Assembly (NCBI GenBank): GCA_030765065.1
Contig: CM060978.1
Span: 57,502,421-57,566,420 of the forward strand
Reading direction: 5' to 3'
DNA from: Deroplatys truncata
Taxonomy: Eukaryota; Arthropoda; Insecta; Mantodea; Mantidae
Length of the DNA: 64,000 nucleotides
The notes under the pieces were generated by a model. That model was not told the DNA's origin. It made no database searches and worked only from the letters and a program-made list of their open reading frames with translations. The translations under genes were made by a program, and so were the position numbers. Below, in pieces: positions 55,557 to 63,800 of the stretch; position 1 is the stretch's first letter; each line of letters begins with the position of its first letter.

Positions 55557-56756
55557 TTAATCGGCAAAACCGATGCTTATAGAGACGGTTCCGTGGCGCT
55601 GACCCGAGATGTGAGACTCGTTAGCGCTCATGTCTGCAGTGAGATCGAAAACCATTATCGTATACCCTTGCGGGTAGGTTTCTCTGGAGATGGAGTGTCC
55701 CTCGTCCTTGAAATGAATGCCTAGGCCGTCCTGCAGGGTTTGAAAGCATTGCAAATAGTGTCCCTTTGTAAAGTCGGGTTGCAGAGGTTGGGAGGGAACG
55801 GGTTGCCCATTCACGTAGAGCTGAAAGAAGTTCATTTTAAAATGTTTCAAGTTGTACGGATTTGAGTTAAAATGGCCAGAATAGGCCTTGTCGGTGACCA
55901 TGGCTACTACCACTCTCCTTGGAACTTGCCCTACGCACACGTCGCTAAACGTCATTGCCCTGGACTCCTTGGGGATGCTGAGAGCGTGAAAGCTGACGTC
56001 TTTGAGATGGTACTTTGCGTTGCCCTTTGCGAGCACGGCCTGGTGCGCGAGCTTTATGGTCGGCGAGGGCCGCACCGATTTTAAGCGCAGCGTGGCAGAC
56101 ACGATGTCGGCGTACCCCTTAAAGGTATCTACGTCGGAAAACAGATAAAACTGGGGAGAGGCGGGAGTGAGCTTGACGGTCATGCTAACGTTGTTCAAAA
56201 GCAGCTTCTCCTGTCTAAAAAGAGCGTTGGACAGAGGACCGATGAGCTGCACGACGTTGCTCCCTTTGGTAAACCCCTGACGCCACTGAAAACCCGCATT
56301 GGCGATAAAAGTGTCCATGATGCCTGCCGTGTCCTTTCTCCAGAGGGTAGATTCTAGTTTGGTGTTCATGGCATCTTCGGAGTAATTGAGAAGCGTCTCG
56401 AGGTAGGTCCTATAGGGGTAACCGGCTTGCGGCATGGAGACGATGACGTTATTGAGGGTTACCTCCATCTGTTGAAACAGGGAATTTAAGGCGTTGTTGA
56501 CCAGAGTGGCGTTAGCGTCAGCGTTTAAGGCCTCTCCTTTGTCATCTACAATGCGCACCATGAGTTCGAGTACGACGTAGGTCAGGTCTAGGTAATCGTC
56601 CGCATTTCCGGAATAATGAAAGGTGATGGGGGCATTTTTCATTAAAGTGTTTTGGGGGTTTAGGTATAGGAACCGTGACTCCTCGATGCTCATCTGAACC
56701 GGCACCTCTGTAAAGAGATCCAGTTCGGAACTCATGTGGACGGTCGCGTCTGCCAT
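55557..56756 (-). CDS. major capsid protein (double jelly-roll, hexon-like)
   Basis: Builds the pseudo-hexagonal capsomers of the icosahedral shell. At 399 residues it is compact for the group. Conserved family segments include NAPITFHYSGNADDYLDL (about residues 40-57), LNSLFQQMEVTLNN and YPYRTYLETLLNY (about 90-125), and QPLQPDF plus GYTIMVFDLT in the second jelly roll. These match the F54H12.2-like proteins annotated in many invertebrate genomes, which are Polinton capsid proteins. The start is set by a TAATG overlap with the pVI/pX-like gene. There are no internal stops. Penton, pVI/pX-like and protease genes flank it in the usual morphogenesis block. Confidence 0.9.
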   Translation of the reverse strand: MADATVHMSSELDLFTEVPVQMSIEESRFLYLNPQNTLMKNAPITFHYSGNADDYLDLTYVVLELMVRIVDDKGEALNADANATLVNNALNSLFQQMEVTLNNVIVSMPQAGYPYRTYLETLLNYSEDAMNTKLESTLWRKDTAGIMDTFIANAGFQWRQGFTKGSNVVQLIGPLSNALFRQEKLLLNNVSMTVKLTPASPQFYLFSDVDTFKGYADIVSATLRLKSVRPSPTIKLAHQAVLAKGNAKYHLKDVSFHALSIPKESRAMTFSDVCVGQVPRRVVVAMVTDKAYSGHFNSNPYNLKHFKMNFFQLYVNGQPVPSQPLQPDFTKGHYLQCFQTLQDGLGIHFKDEGHSISRETYPQGYTIMVFDLTADMSANESHISGQRHGTVSISIGFAD

Positions 56757-57187
56757 TACGAAAATACGTCTTGCACCTTGCGCCTACCGCGTTTCAGCTT
56801 GGACTGCTTGCTCTTTCTGGATTTGCTCGGTTTTATTCTCTTGAGACGCCTGGCGCCGGAACCGAGCATGGCATCGAGCTTTTCGTCGGCTTTTCGCTTT
56901 AAATTGTATCCGGACTCCTTGAGCCTCCGCTGGAGCGCTTGCTTCGGCGCTGCTCCCGCCACAGTCACATCGGACAGAACGTGGGCGCCCGCCTTTAAGG
57001 CCTCCTTTCCGACTGCTTTTGCTCCGCTCTTTAAAAACGGTAGCAACCTTCTGAAGGGTCCTCCGAGGGCTGAAAAGAGACCGCTGCCTCTTTGGTAGCG
57101 CTTGCCCCTGTAGAGAGTGAAATCGCGATGGTAGAACGTTCCGCCGGTCTGATTGAGGTAGTACCGCGTTACGGCGTGCACGTCCAT
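56756..57187 (-). CDS. pVI/pX-like capsid-interior protein
   Basis: 143 residues from the Met at 57187, chosen because it overlaps the penton stop as TAATG. A longer reading from 57319 would lie inside the penton gene and is rejected. An N-terminal YRGKRYQRGSGLFSALGGPF stretch and an amphipathic helix (RRLLPFLKSGAKAVGKEALK) match the family's membrane-active, protease-processed segment. GSGL near residue 30 resembles an adenain cleavage site. The C-terminal 50 residues are very basic (KRIKPSKSRKSKQSKLKRGR), fitting genome binding inside the particle. It lies between penton and major capsid genes. Confidence 0.85.
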   Translation of the reverse strand: MDVHAVTRYYLNQTGGTFYHRDFTLYRGKRYQRGSGLFSALGGPFRRLLPFLKSGAKAVGKEALKAGAHVLSDVTVAGAAPKQALQRRLKESGYNLKRKADEKLDAMLGSGARRLKRIKPSKSRKSKQSKLKRGRRKVQDVFS

Positions 57188-58209
57188 TACGCCTGTTTCG
57201 GACGAAAAGCGAGAACTACAGTAGAGGAAAATCCGTCGGCGAATGGCAAGAGATCGCCGTAACCGTTCCTTAAATCTATGTTGACCGTCTTGAAGTCTTG
57301 CTGAATCAAGGGTACCCAATTTTGGGGAAAAAACGTCTTTTCGTCGCTCATGTAAGTGTTGTTGCTTCTTTCGTATTCCACGGCCGCGCTCTCTATGACT
57401 TGGGCGAAGGTGTCGCCCACGACTTGCGGGGACACTAGATTACAATAGACGAACATTTCGTAAGGAAACCCCATATAAGGATCTACGGGGTGTTTAGCAG
57501 CTTTTTCGAGAACGACGTTGACGTAGGGCTCGAAACCCAACATTTTTGCCATAGCGGGCGTTAAGAGCAAACTGTGAATGCGGTGTAGAGGTCCCGGAGG
57601 GTCTTCCGATTTTGAAACGTCTCGTTTGGGTCTGACGGAACGAGCCGCCGCGGGTTTCTGCTGCCCCGAAGCCCGGGGCTTCGGTTTCGGTTTCGGCTTG
57701 GGTCTCTGGTGGGGCGCATCGTTGAGAGCTTCGTATTCGCCGACCGCGTACGGTACAACCGTGCGCGCGACATTTTCCACAAACCCGTCGAACGGAATGT
57801 CGGGTAGTGGTTCGGGATGGGCGACGGCGGCATTCACGCCCACCGTCTGCTTGCGCTCGTCGAAGAGGAAGAAGTTTTCCACGTGCAAGTGTTCCAGTAG
57901 AACGGCGTTGACGAGGTTCACCAAGTCTTTGGGATTGTGCACGATGCCTTGCGGCATTTGCAAACTGAATTTGGAATGCGTTGGGAGGAGCGTCATGGTG
58001 TACTTGGCGCCCGCCAGACGGGCATCGTCTGGCGAAAGGTTATAAAATTTCACCGGATACCTGACCTTTTGCAGGGCGACCTCCCATTCTCCCTGCAGAA
58101 CGATTCTCTCGGGCAAGATGTTAGAAAATCTGGCCGTGGTGTTGTCGGTAAAGTGTTCCATGGAAGCGTTGCTCACGAGAGTGATGGAGAAGGGCTCGGT
58201 CTTAATCAT
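57187..58209 (-). CDS. penton-like minor capsid protein
   Basis: Forms the vertices of the particle (single jelly-roll). 340 residues from the Met of MIKTEPFSITLVSN (58209), preferred over the Met at 58239 because it forms an ATGA overlap with the integrase stop. Family landmarks are LQGEWEVALQKVRYPVKFYN near residues 38-57, VYCNLVSPQVVGDTFAQV in the second half, then FFPQNWVPL, IDLRNGYGDLLPF and VLAFR at the end. A Pro-Lys repeat (KPKPKPKPR) forms a linker at about 170-180. It is open throughout and followed by the pVI/pX-like gene with TAATG. Confidence 0.87.
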   Translation of the reverse strand: MIKTEPFSITLVSNASMEHFTDNTTARFSNILPERIVLQGEWEVALQKVRYPVKFYNLSPDDARLAGAKYTMTLLPTHSKFSLQMPQGIVHNPKDLVNLVNAVLLEHLHVENFFLFDERKQTVGVNAAVAHPEPLPDIPFDGFVENVARTVVPYAVGEYEALNDAPHQRPKPKPKPKPRASGQQKPAAARSVRPKRDVSKSEDPPGPLHRIHSLLLTPAMAKMLGFEPYVNVVLEKAAKHPVDPYMGFPYEMFVYCNLVSPQVVGDTFAQVIESAAVEYERSNNTYMSDEKTFFPQNWVPLIQQDFKTVNIDLRNGYGDLLPFADGFSSTVVLAFRPKQA

Positions 58210-59261
58210 GTCGAATCGACGGTCGAAGCCAGAACCCACGAGTTAAACTTTGCCGGATACCCCTTCCACTTTACCAAGACCTGCTTGCGGCGCCCTCGGC
58301 CCTTGGTCTGTAAAACGCGTTCGATCTTAAACGTCCGAGGTAGCGCGACCTTTTGTAGCTCCTGGGTGTAAAATGTGCCGTCTATGGCTTCTCCGGCCAG
58401 ATCCTTCAACTTATATACCACCGGCCGACCGCGCACCACCTCGGCTATCCGAAATATTTCGCCCGTCCAATTCTGCTCGTAGCCCTTGTCGAATTTCATT
58501 TTTTCTTTAGAGATGCGCACGTGATCGCCGACGGAAAATGTGGGTTTCCCTGCGCGAGGTAGGGTCCTATTTCCGTAGAGATTGCGGTACACTCGTAAAA
58601 TGTTAGATTCGTTCACGTCCTTCGGAGCCATTTTTATGGACCTGTGATGCGAGCTATTGTACGACTCGAGTAAGGCCGGAAGGACATCCAGGTATCTGTA
58701 ACTGTTTTTGTGCGTGAAATACCTCCACATCTTGGTTCTTAAGGTGCGGTTGAAGCCCTCCACGACGCTGGCTTTAACGTTATTTTTGGTTGTGTAATGT
58801 TTCACGTCGTGTTTCTTCAGAAAGTCGCGAAAAGTCTTGTTTGTAAACTCTGTTCCCTTGTCCGTCTGGAGGACCCTGGGGACGCGTTGGGAGAATATGG
58901 AGCGAAACGCTTGCACGACCTCGGTACCCAGCTTCGATTTCAGGGGTACGGCCCAAGCATATTTGGAAAATACGTCGATAACGGTCAGAATGTACACGTA
59001 AGGTTTGTTATGTTCCCTCACGCTGTTCATGACGTTTAGATCGGCCTCCCAAAGATCGTCCATATTCGTCACGTGATAACATCTGGTGGGGAACCGCTTT
59101 CTCACTGGTTTGTGCAGAGTGTAACTGTCCTGGGTTTGAAGGAAGGACTCGATGTTCGCCTTAGACGCGCCCGTGGCCTTTCGAAGGTGCTTGACCGTGC
59201 CCAAACCGGCATAGTGTTCCGGTCTGGCATAGTATCGCCTTAGCGCCTTCCATTCCTTCAT
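58206..59261 (-). CDS. retrovirus-type integrase with C-terminal chromodomain
   Basis: Inserts the linear genome into host DNA. It has 351 residues. The RNase-H-fold core has the acidic triad D74 (LWEADLN), D134 (LQTDKGTEF) and E168 (ASVVEGFNRTLR). An SH3-like region (FSVGDHVRISKEKMKFDKGY) follows at about 242-262. A chromodomain occupies about 310-348 (FKIERVLQT and VLVKWKGYPAKFNSWV), which could direct insertion to modified histones. The N-terminal region has His/Cys residues (CYHV) but no full HHCC finger. The gene starts three bases after the upstream stop and ends in an ATGA overlap with the penton gene. It appears intact. Confidence 0.93.
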   Translation of the reverse strand: MKEWKALRRYYARPEHYAGLGTVKHLRKATGASKANIESFLQTQDSYTLHKPVRKRFPTRCYHVTNMDDLWEADLNVMNSVREHNKPYVYILTVIDVFSKYAWAVPLKSKLGTEVVQAFRSIFSQRVPRVLQTDKGTEFTNKTFRDFLKKHDVKHYTTKNNVKASVVEGFNRTLRTKMWRYFTHKNSYRYLDVLPALLESYNSSHHRSIKMAPKDVNESNILRVYRNLYGNRTLPRAGKPTFSVGDHVRISKEKMKFDKGYEQNWTGEIFRIAEVVRGRPVVYKLKDLAGEAIDGTFYTQELQKVALPRTFKIERVLQTKGRGRRKQVLVKWKGYPAKFNSWVLASTVDST

Positions 59262-59264
59262 GCT

Positions 59265-59675
59265 TTACTTGTACAGGGGCTGCCAGTCGCGCTTGCGAAA
59301 ATGGTACGACGCGGAAGGCGATTTCGATTTCTTTTTCGGAGTGGCAGGGTTTGCCCTCTTCTTTTTGCGAGGCGAGAGGAGGTTGACCTTTATAGTTCGG
59401 GGTTCGCCCTCCTGCTTCACCGGCACGCGCTCGTGCACGTCTTCGTAATCGTCGTCGTCGTCGTCGTTGCCGAGGAAGGGCTTTCTGACTTGTGCCACGA
59501 GATCGAGGTAGTTGTCCAATTTATTTACGAGCCGCCACTTTTCGTCGGCAGAGAGCTTTGCGCTCTGCAGGTTCCGAATTTCTTTAGCCAATCTGGATAT
59601 GGTGCGGTCTACAGCGTGAAGCTTGTCGACGGTCTTCGGTTGCGGTGCAACGAGGATCTGCCTGCCGTACTTCAT
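59265..59675 (-). CDS. 136-residue basic protein with Asp run, conserved Polinton type
   Basis: The pattern at the start (GRQILVAPQPKTVDKL), then a helical segment (LSADEKWRLVNKLDNYLDLV), is found in small proteins encoded near the integrase in many Polintons. Function is unknown. A run of six Asp (about residues 75-80) precedes a Lys-rich C-terminal half (PRKKKRANPATPKKKSKS) resembling a nuclear localisation or DNA-binding tail. The start is defined by an ATGA overlap with the upstream gene. Packing with DNA, or scaffolding, is possible. Confidence 0.72.
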   Translation of the reverse strand: MKYGRQILVAPQPKTVDKLHAVDRTISRLAKEIRNLQSAKLSADEKWRLVNKLDNYLDLVAQVRKPFLGNDDDDDDYEDVHERVPVKQEGEPRTIKVNLLSPRKKKRANPATPKKKSKSPSASYHFRKRDWQPLYK

Positions 59676-60043
59676 CCTGTTAATTTCGACACTAGCGCGC
59701 CGCCGAGCGAAGCCAGGACGGGTAGGAGGAATGCCGGCAAAAAACCTCCTTTTTGAACCAAGATGCTCTTCTTCTTCTTCAGAGGAACCCGTTTATCCGT
59801 CAACTTAATCCAAGAAGCCTTGTGCTTCTTCAGGCGAGCCAAGCACTTTGCGGGAAGTTGCACGTGACCTCTGCACACGTTGAGCATGCATTCGCTAATG
59901 GCCTTGATCAGATCGCCGTCGGCATTTTTTAACAACTTTTTGCGCAGAGGGGCCTTCGCCTTGGCCAGAGCCGCCAAATTACCGTGCTGTCTCGCTATGC
60001 GAGGACTGGTCAGCGTCGCGAGCCTTGACCTACCTCTAGCCAT
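59672..60043 (-). CDS. 123-residue basic protein with hydrophobic C terminus, conserved Polinton type
   Basis: The core LLKNADGDLIKAISECMLNV followed by a Lys/Arg-rich segment (LKKHKASW, VPLKKKKSILVQKGG) and a hydrophobic end (FLPAFLLPVLASLGGALV) is a recurrent Polinton/adintovirus protein type. QKGG before the hydrophobic tail could be a protease site, and the tail could insert in membranes. It is likely a virion core protein, but the function is not established here. It ends in an ATGA overlap with the next gene. An AATAAA signal lies just upstream of its start. Confidence 0.78.
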   Translation of the reverse strand: MARGRSRLATLTSPRIARQHGNLAALAKAKAPLRKKLLKNADGDLIKAISECMLNVCRGHVQLPAKCLARLKKHKASWIKLTDKRVPLKKKKSILVQKGGFLPAFLLPVLASLGGALVSKLTG

Positions 60044-60083
60044 GCTTGCGCGATAATGACGTTCGCTCCGAAAGCGGTACTTT

Positions 60084-60089
60084 TTTATT
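60084..60089 (-). terminator. polyadenylation signal after the ATPase gene
   Basis: AATAAA on the minus strand, about 80 bp beyond the ATPase stop (60168) and about 40 bp before the next start (60043). It could separate an early polB-ATPase transcript from the downstream morphogenesis transcript. Confidence 0.45.
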
Positions 60090-60167
60090 TAGACTCGACG
60101 GCCTCAGTCGGGCAAGACCCTGCCGGGACGATATGGAACGAAACGAACCCGAGTCCTCTCGGCGGTC

Positions 60168-60755
60168 TCAGTTGGGTACGAAATAAGAGAGGTTTTCCCC
60201 CGGCAGCACGCCGGTTCGATACCTGTATCGGGCGGGCGTGTACTGGGTGCAGTCCAACACGAGATACCCGTGAGGGCGTTCGGTGGCCTTCTCGAAGGCC
60301 TCCAAGAGAAACCTAGAGTTCCTGGGTTCGATCGGCTGGCACAGTCTCTCGATCTGCATCTTGTCCCGGTTGTTCTTGAAGACCACGACGTAGTTTGCAT
60401 TCAGAGAGATGTTGCGATATTTCTGACCCTGCGGAAACACGTTCTGCAGGATGTAGACGATGCCGAAGCGCTTGTGATGGGAGTCTCTGGTGAAAAAGTT
60501 GGACACGTCCTTCCCGCCACCCTCCAGCATCAGATCGTCGAGGACGACGAGGTCGTTCTCGCCCACCGATGCAAGTTCGGGTATGCCCGCGTGGGTCTCG
60601 CAACGCAGAGCCGAGGGTTCGAGTCTCGGCGAATACTCCGGAGGGTGGCACCACAGCACCCTCCTGGGGCGCGCGTCGAACATCCGGTGCGCGTGGCGCA
60701 ACAGGTTTTTCACGAAGGTCGACTTGCCGCAGCGCGACGGCCCCGCCACGAGCAT
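60168..60755 (-). CDS. FtsK/HerA-type genome-packaging ATPase
   Basis: Pumps DNA into the capsid. Walker A is GPSRCGKST (about residues 5-13 from the Met at 60755) and Walker B is LVVLDDLM (69-76). The later FGIVYILQNVF and NISLNANYVVVFKN segments match the Polinton ATPase sensor region. The first beta-strand begins right at this Met. The same frame is open for at least 100 bp upstream, past the PolB stop (60857), with plausible family residues (GRFEFPST) but no ATG. The true start may therefore be a non-AUG codon, or the N terminus may be reached by frameshift or splicing. Confidence 0.9.
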   Translation of the reverse strand: MLVAGPSRCGKSTFVKNLLRHAHRMFDARPRRVLWCHPPEYSPRLEPSALRCETHAGIPELASVGENDLVVLDDLMLEGGGKDVSNFFTRDSHHKRFGIVYILQNVFPQGQKYRNISLNANYVVVFKNNRDKMQIERLCQPIEPRNSRFLLEAFEKATERPHGYLVLDCTQYTPARYRYRTGVLPGENLSYFVPN

Positions 60756-60856
60756 CGTGCTGGGAAACTCGAATCGGCCCAGGTCTCGGGGACCGGGAAT
60801 CGTCTCCTCGGGGCGCCCGGTTTGAAATGACTTTGGCGCGGCTGCGGACGTCTCAT

Positions 60857-63800
60857 TTATGCGTTCCTCTTGAACCCGTAGGGATAGGAATCGTGATCGC
60901 CGGCGAGCACGCGCTTGTTGACCACCATCCTAAACGTCTTCGAGCTGGGTTCGGTGACGACCGTCCAAAACGGTTTCCGCGAAATCTGCGTGCCCGCCAG
61001 CTTCACCGCGCGGTCGTTGTCCCTCAGCACCGTGTCGCGAATCACCTCCGCGTTCACCAGCTCCAGGTTGCCCGAATTGAGCGTGATCCCCTTCACCTTG
61101 CACACCGAGAAGGTCTTGCCCGTTTCGGGGCAAACGATCTCCATGCAGTAGCTCTTGGGCCCCGTGGAGGCGAACCGGGCGATGTAAGAGCCCCGCCCGT
61201 ACTTCTCCAGCTCGTCCGTCATGTCCCCCAGGAGGCGTCCGACGGACGGCGTCCAGTCGCCCGGAGCGGCGGCGACGACGACGGAATCGGTGTCGAAGTA
61301 GCAGACCCGTTCTCCCAGCCTCTTCAGGTAGGAGTAGAGCACCAGGCGCGCGTGAGCCGTGGTGTAGGCCGCCAGCACGGCGTTGGCGGCGGGGTTGACC
61401 TTGCGGCACTCCTCGCGGTACCTCCACACCGCGTACATGATCCGGTCGGTGACGGGCACGTAGGTCTGCACTTCCACGCCCGGGTCGTTGAGCAGCTCCA
61501 GGAGGCGGTCGTACCGGTCCACCAGCTCGCACGTGGGGAGGTTTTCCCTCTGCCCGAGTTTGCCCCAGAAGCTGTTGAGCATCAGCTTGGCCAGCTCCCG
61601 CCTGCCGGGGTTGGTGGCGACGGCCTGGGGATCCAGGGCGACGCCTTCGTGCTCGAAGAATTGCTCCACGTACTGCTGCTTTGCGGCAGGGTCGTCGCAA
61701 TCCGAGGGCCAGCCGGAGGCTTCGGTCTTGATCTTCAAGAACTGATTCACGTAGTCCTCGAAGAGACCCTTGGCTCCGGTGGTCGGTTCGTGCCGCACCA
61801 CGTCGTACTCCCAGATCTCGTGGACCCTCAGCAGGCGGTACCCCTCCTCCAGGGCGATCTTCATCTCGTCGATCACCCAGGTACCCGACAACGCCCTCTT
61901 GCGCTCTCCGTGGTGGCACTCGGCTTGGTTCTCCGCCTCCGCACAAGCGCGGCATAGCGTGAACATGAGCTTGCCGCCGATGCGCGCCGGTAGCACCGGG
62001 TGGTACAGGTGTTGCGGCGGTAGAACCTCGCACTTCACCAACCCGCCCCCCACGTCTTCCAAGCGCGGGAATCGATCCACGTGGATCTTGGGGTGTCCCG
62101 CGGGGTAGGGCTTCGTCTTGTTCACGTACGGGTACAGGCTGCATACGTCGTAGTAGTAGATCTTGCTATCCCCCTTCGCCTCGCAGTACGTCTTGGTGCA
62201 GTTGGTGCGACCTCCGTAGAAAGCGTCTCTGGGGTTCAGGGGTTCGGGTACCGGAAAGTCCCTTGCGTGGCGCGCCAGGTCCTGGTTGGCCTTCATCGCG
62301 GCGTTAAACTCGCACTCCCACATTTCCACCACGGCGTAGCCGGCGTCCTTGATCTTGGCCGTGACCTTCTCGGTGCTCTCTAACCTGGAGGTCATGGTTT
62401 CGTGTCCCGAGTTGTATATCGCCGTATGGCGATTGTGAAAGCACCGCCTGCAGCCGTGGTAAAAGCACCCGTGGAAAAAGTACGCGGTTTTTTCGGCCTC
62501 TCTGTACCCGTCCACCTTGTGCCCCGCGATTTTAACTTCGCGTCCTCGCATGGCGTGCTGGATGACGATGCGGTTTTGCATCTCTAGCCAAGTTAGCCAT
62601 ATGCATGCGGCGCGAGACTGCCGGTCCGCTAGTCGATACCCGCCCGCTGGCAAGAGGGCAAGTTTTTTAAGCGGCATGAAGCGCTTTCTATACACGCACA
62701 TGCACGCCTGCGCGATGGTGACGCATTCTCTGAACGGGTCTATTCCGTTCTCGTCCAAGAATTCCCTTCTGAATTTGGAAACTCCCTGACTGAGTAGAAA
62801 TACGTCCATCTTGCAATACGCCACCATTTCTGCCCTCATGTCGAAGACGTACCCGGAGGACGCCTTTTCTTCGTGCCACTGCTCGAAGGCTTTCCGACCC
62901 TCCGCCGACATGCCCTCCGGGCAGTAATGCCTTTTGTCGGGAATCGAACCCACGTACCGCTCGTTTTCCTTCGTGTTAAACAGGTACGGGAAATAACCTT
63001 TGCATTCCTTCAATCCGAAGGTCTTGGAAAAGCGGGAGAGTGGCATGGGTATGAAGTTGAGCGAGTCTAGAAATGTGACGTCACCGTACCTCATCCTGTA
63101 GATCTTGCTGCCGTTCATGATGAGCTCCGGCACCCAGTCTAAGTGCGCCACCATGTACTTTAATAGAAACTGCCCGTCGTAAGCTCTGAGGTTATGCGCC
63201 ACGACGTAGACGTCCCAGGCTTCGAACCTCGCCTGCGCGATGTGCTCGAAAAGCTGCTTCACGGGCTCGTCCATAAACACCCATTCTTTGCAACCGCATT
63301 CGGTACAGTATGCCGTCTTGTGGCGTTCGTCGATGCACAGCGAACAGGCTTGGTACAACACGCACAAGTTAGGTACATGCTCGTATGTGTCCTTTTTGCC
63401 GGTATATGGAATGTTTTGCGTGCATTCAAAGTCGATAAACATAAACACGTACCGGTTTCTTTTGTTCTTTGTGGCATACGGCTGCATATAGCACATGTGG
63501 CTAGAATTCACGTGTGCCTTGCAATGATTGCAGTACTTTTCCCCACACTGGTGCGCGGTTTTTCTGTGCCTCGCATTCACGAGCTTATTGCAAGACGTGC
63601 ACACCTTTTCTACATCGCACACCGACAGCGCCTTTGGGTAAAAAACGCCTTTCTTTGCGTGGTTTGCAAAGCATGTCGGTCCCTTAAAATCTCTGTTGCA
63701 CTCGGCGCAGCGTATGTAGGCGTCAAATCGCGCATCGCACTGCTGATGGCATTTAGCACACCTGGCGTCGCACCTATGAAATTCTTTTTTGTGTGCCGAG

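Noticed and set aside
57188-57319. longer start (57319) for the pVI/pX-like protein
   Set aside because: The extra 44 codons lie wholly inside the penton gene, begin at a non-family sequence and would break the TAATG junction pattern.
60569-61957. 462-codon plus-strand open frame opposite PolB and the ATPase
   Set aside because: It is a GC-driven antisense shadow: Arg/Val/His-rich, without domains, and opposite two well-supported genes. The same applies to the 404-codon minus frame at 60930-62144 and the plus frame at 63194-63979.
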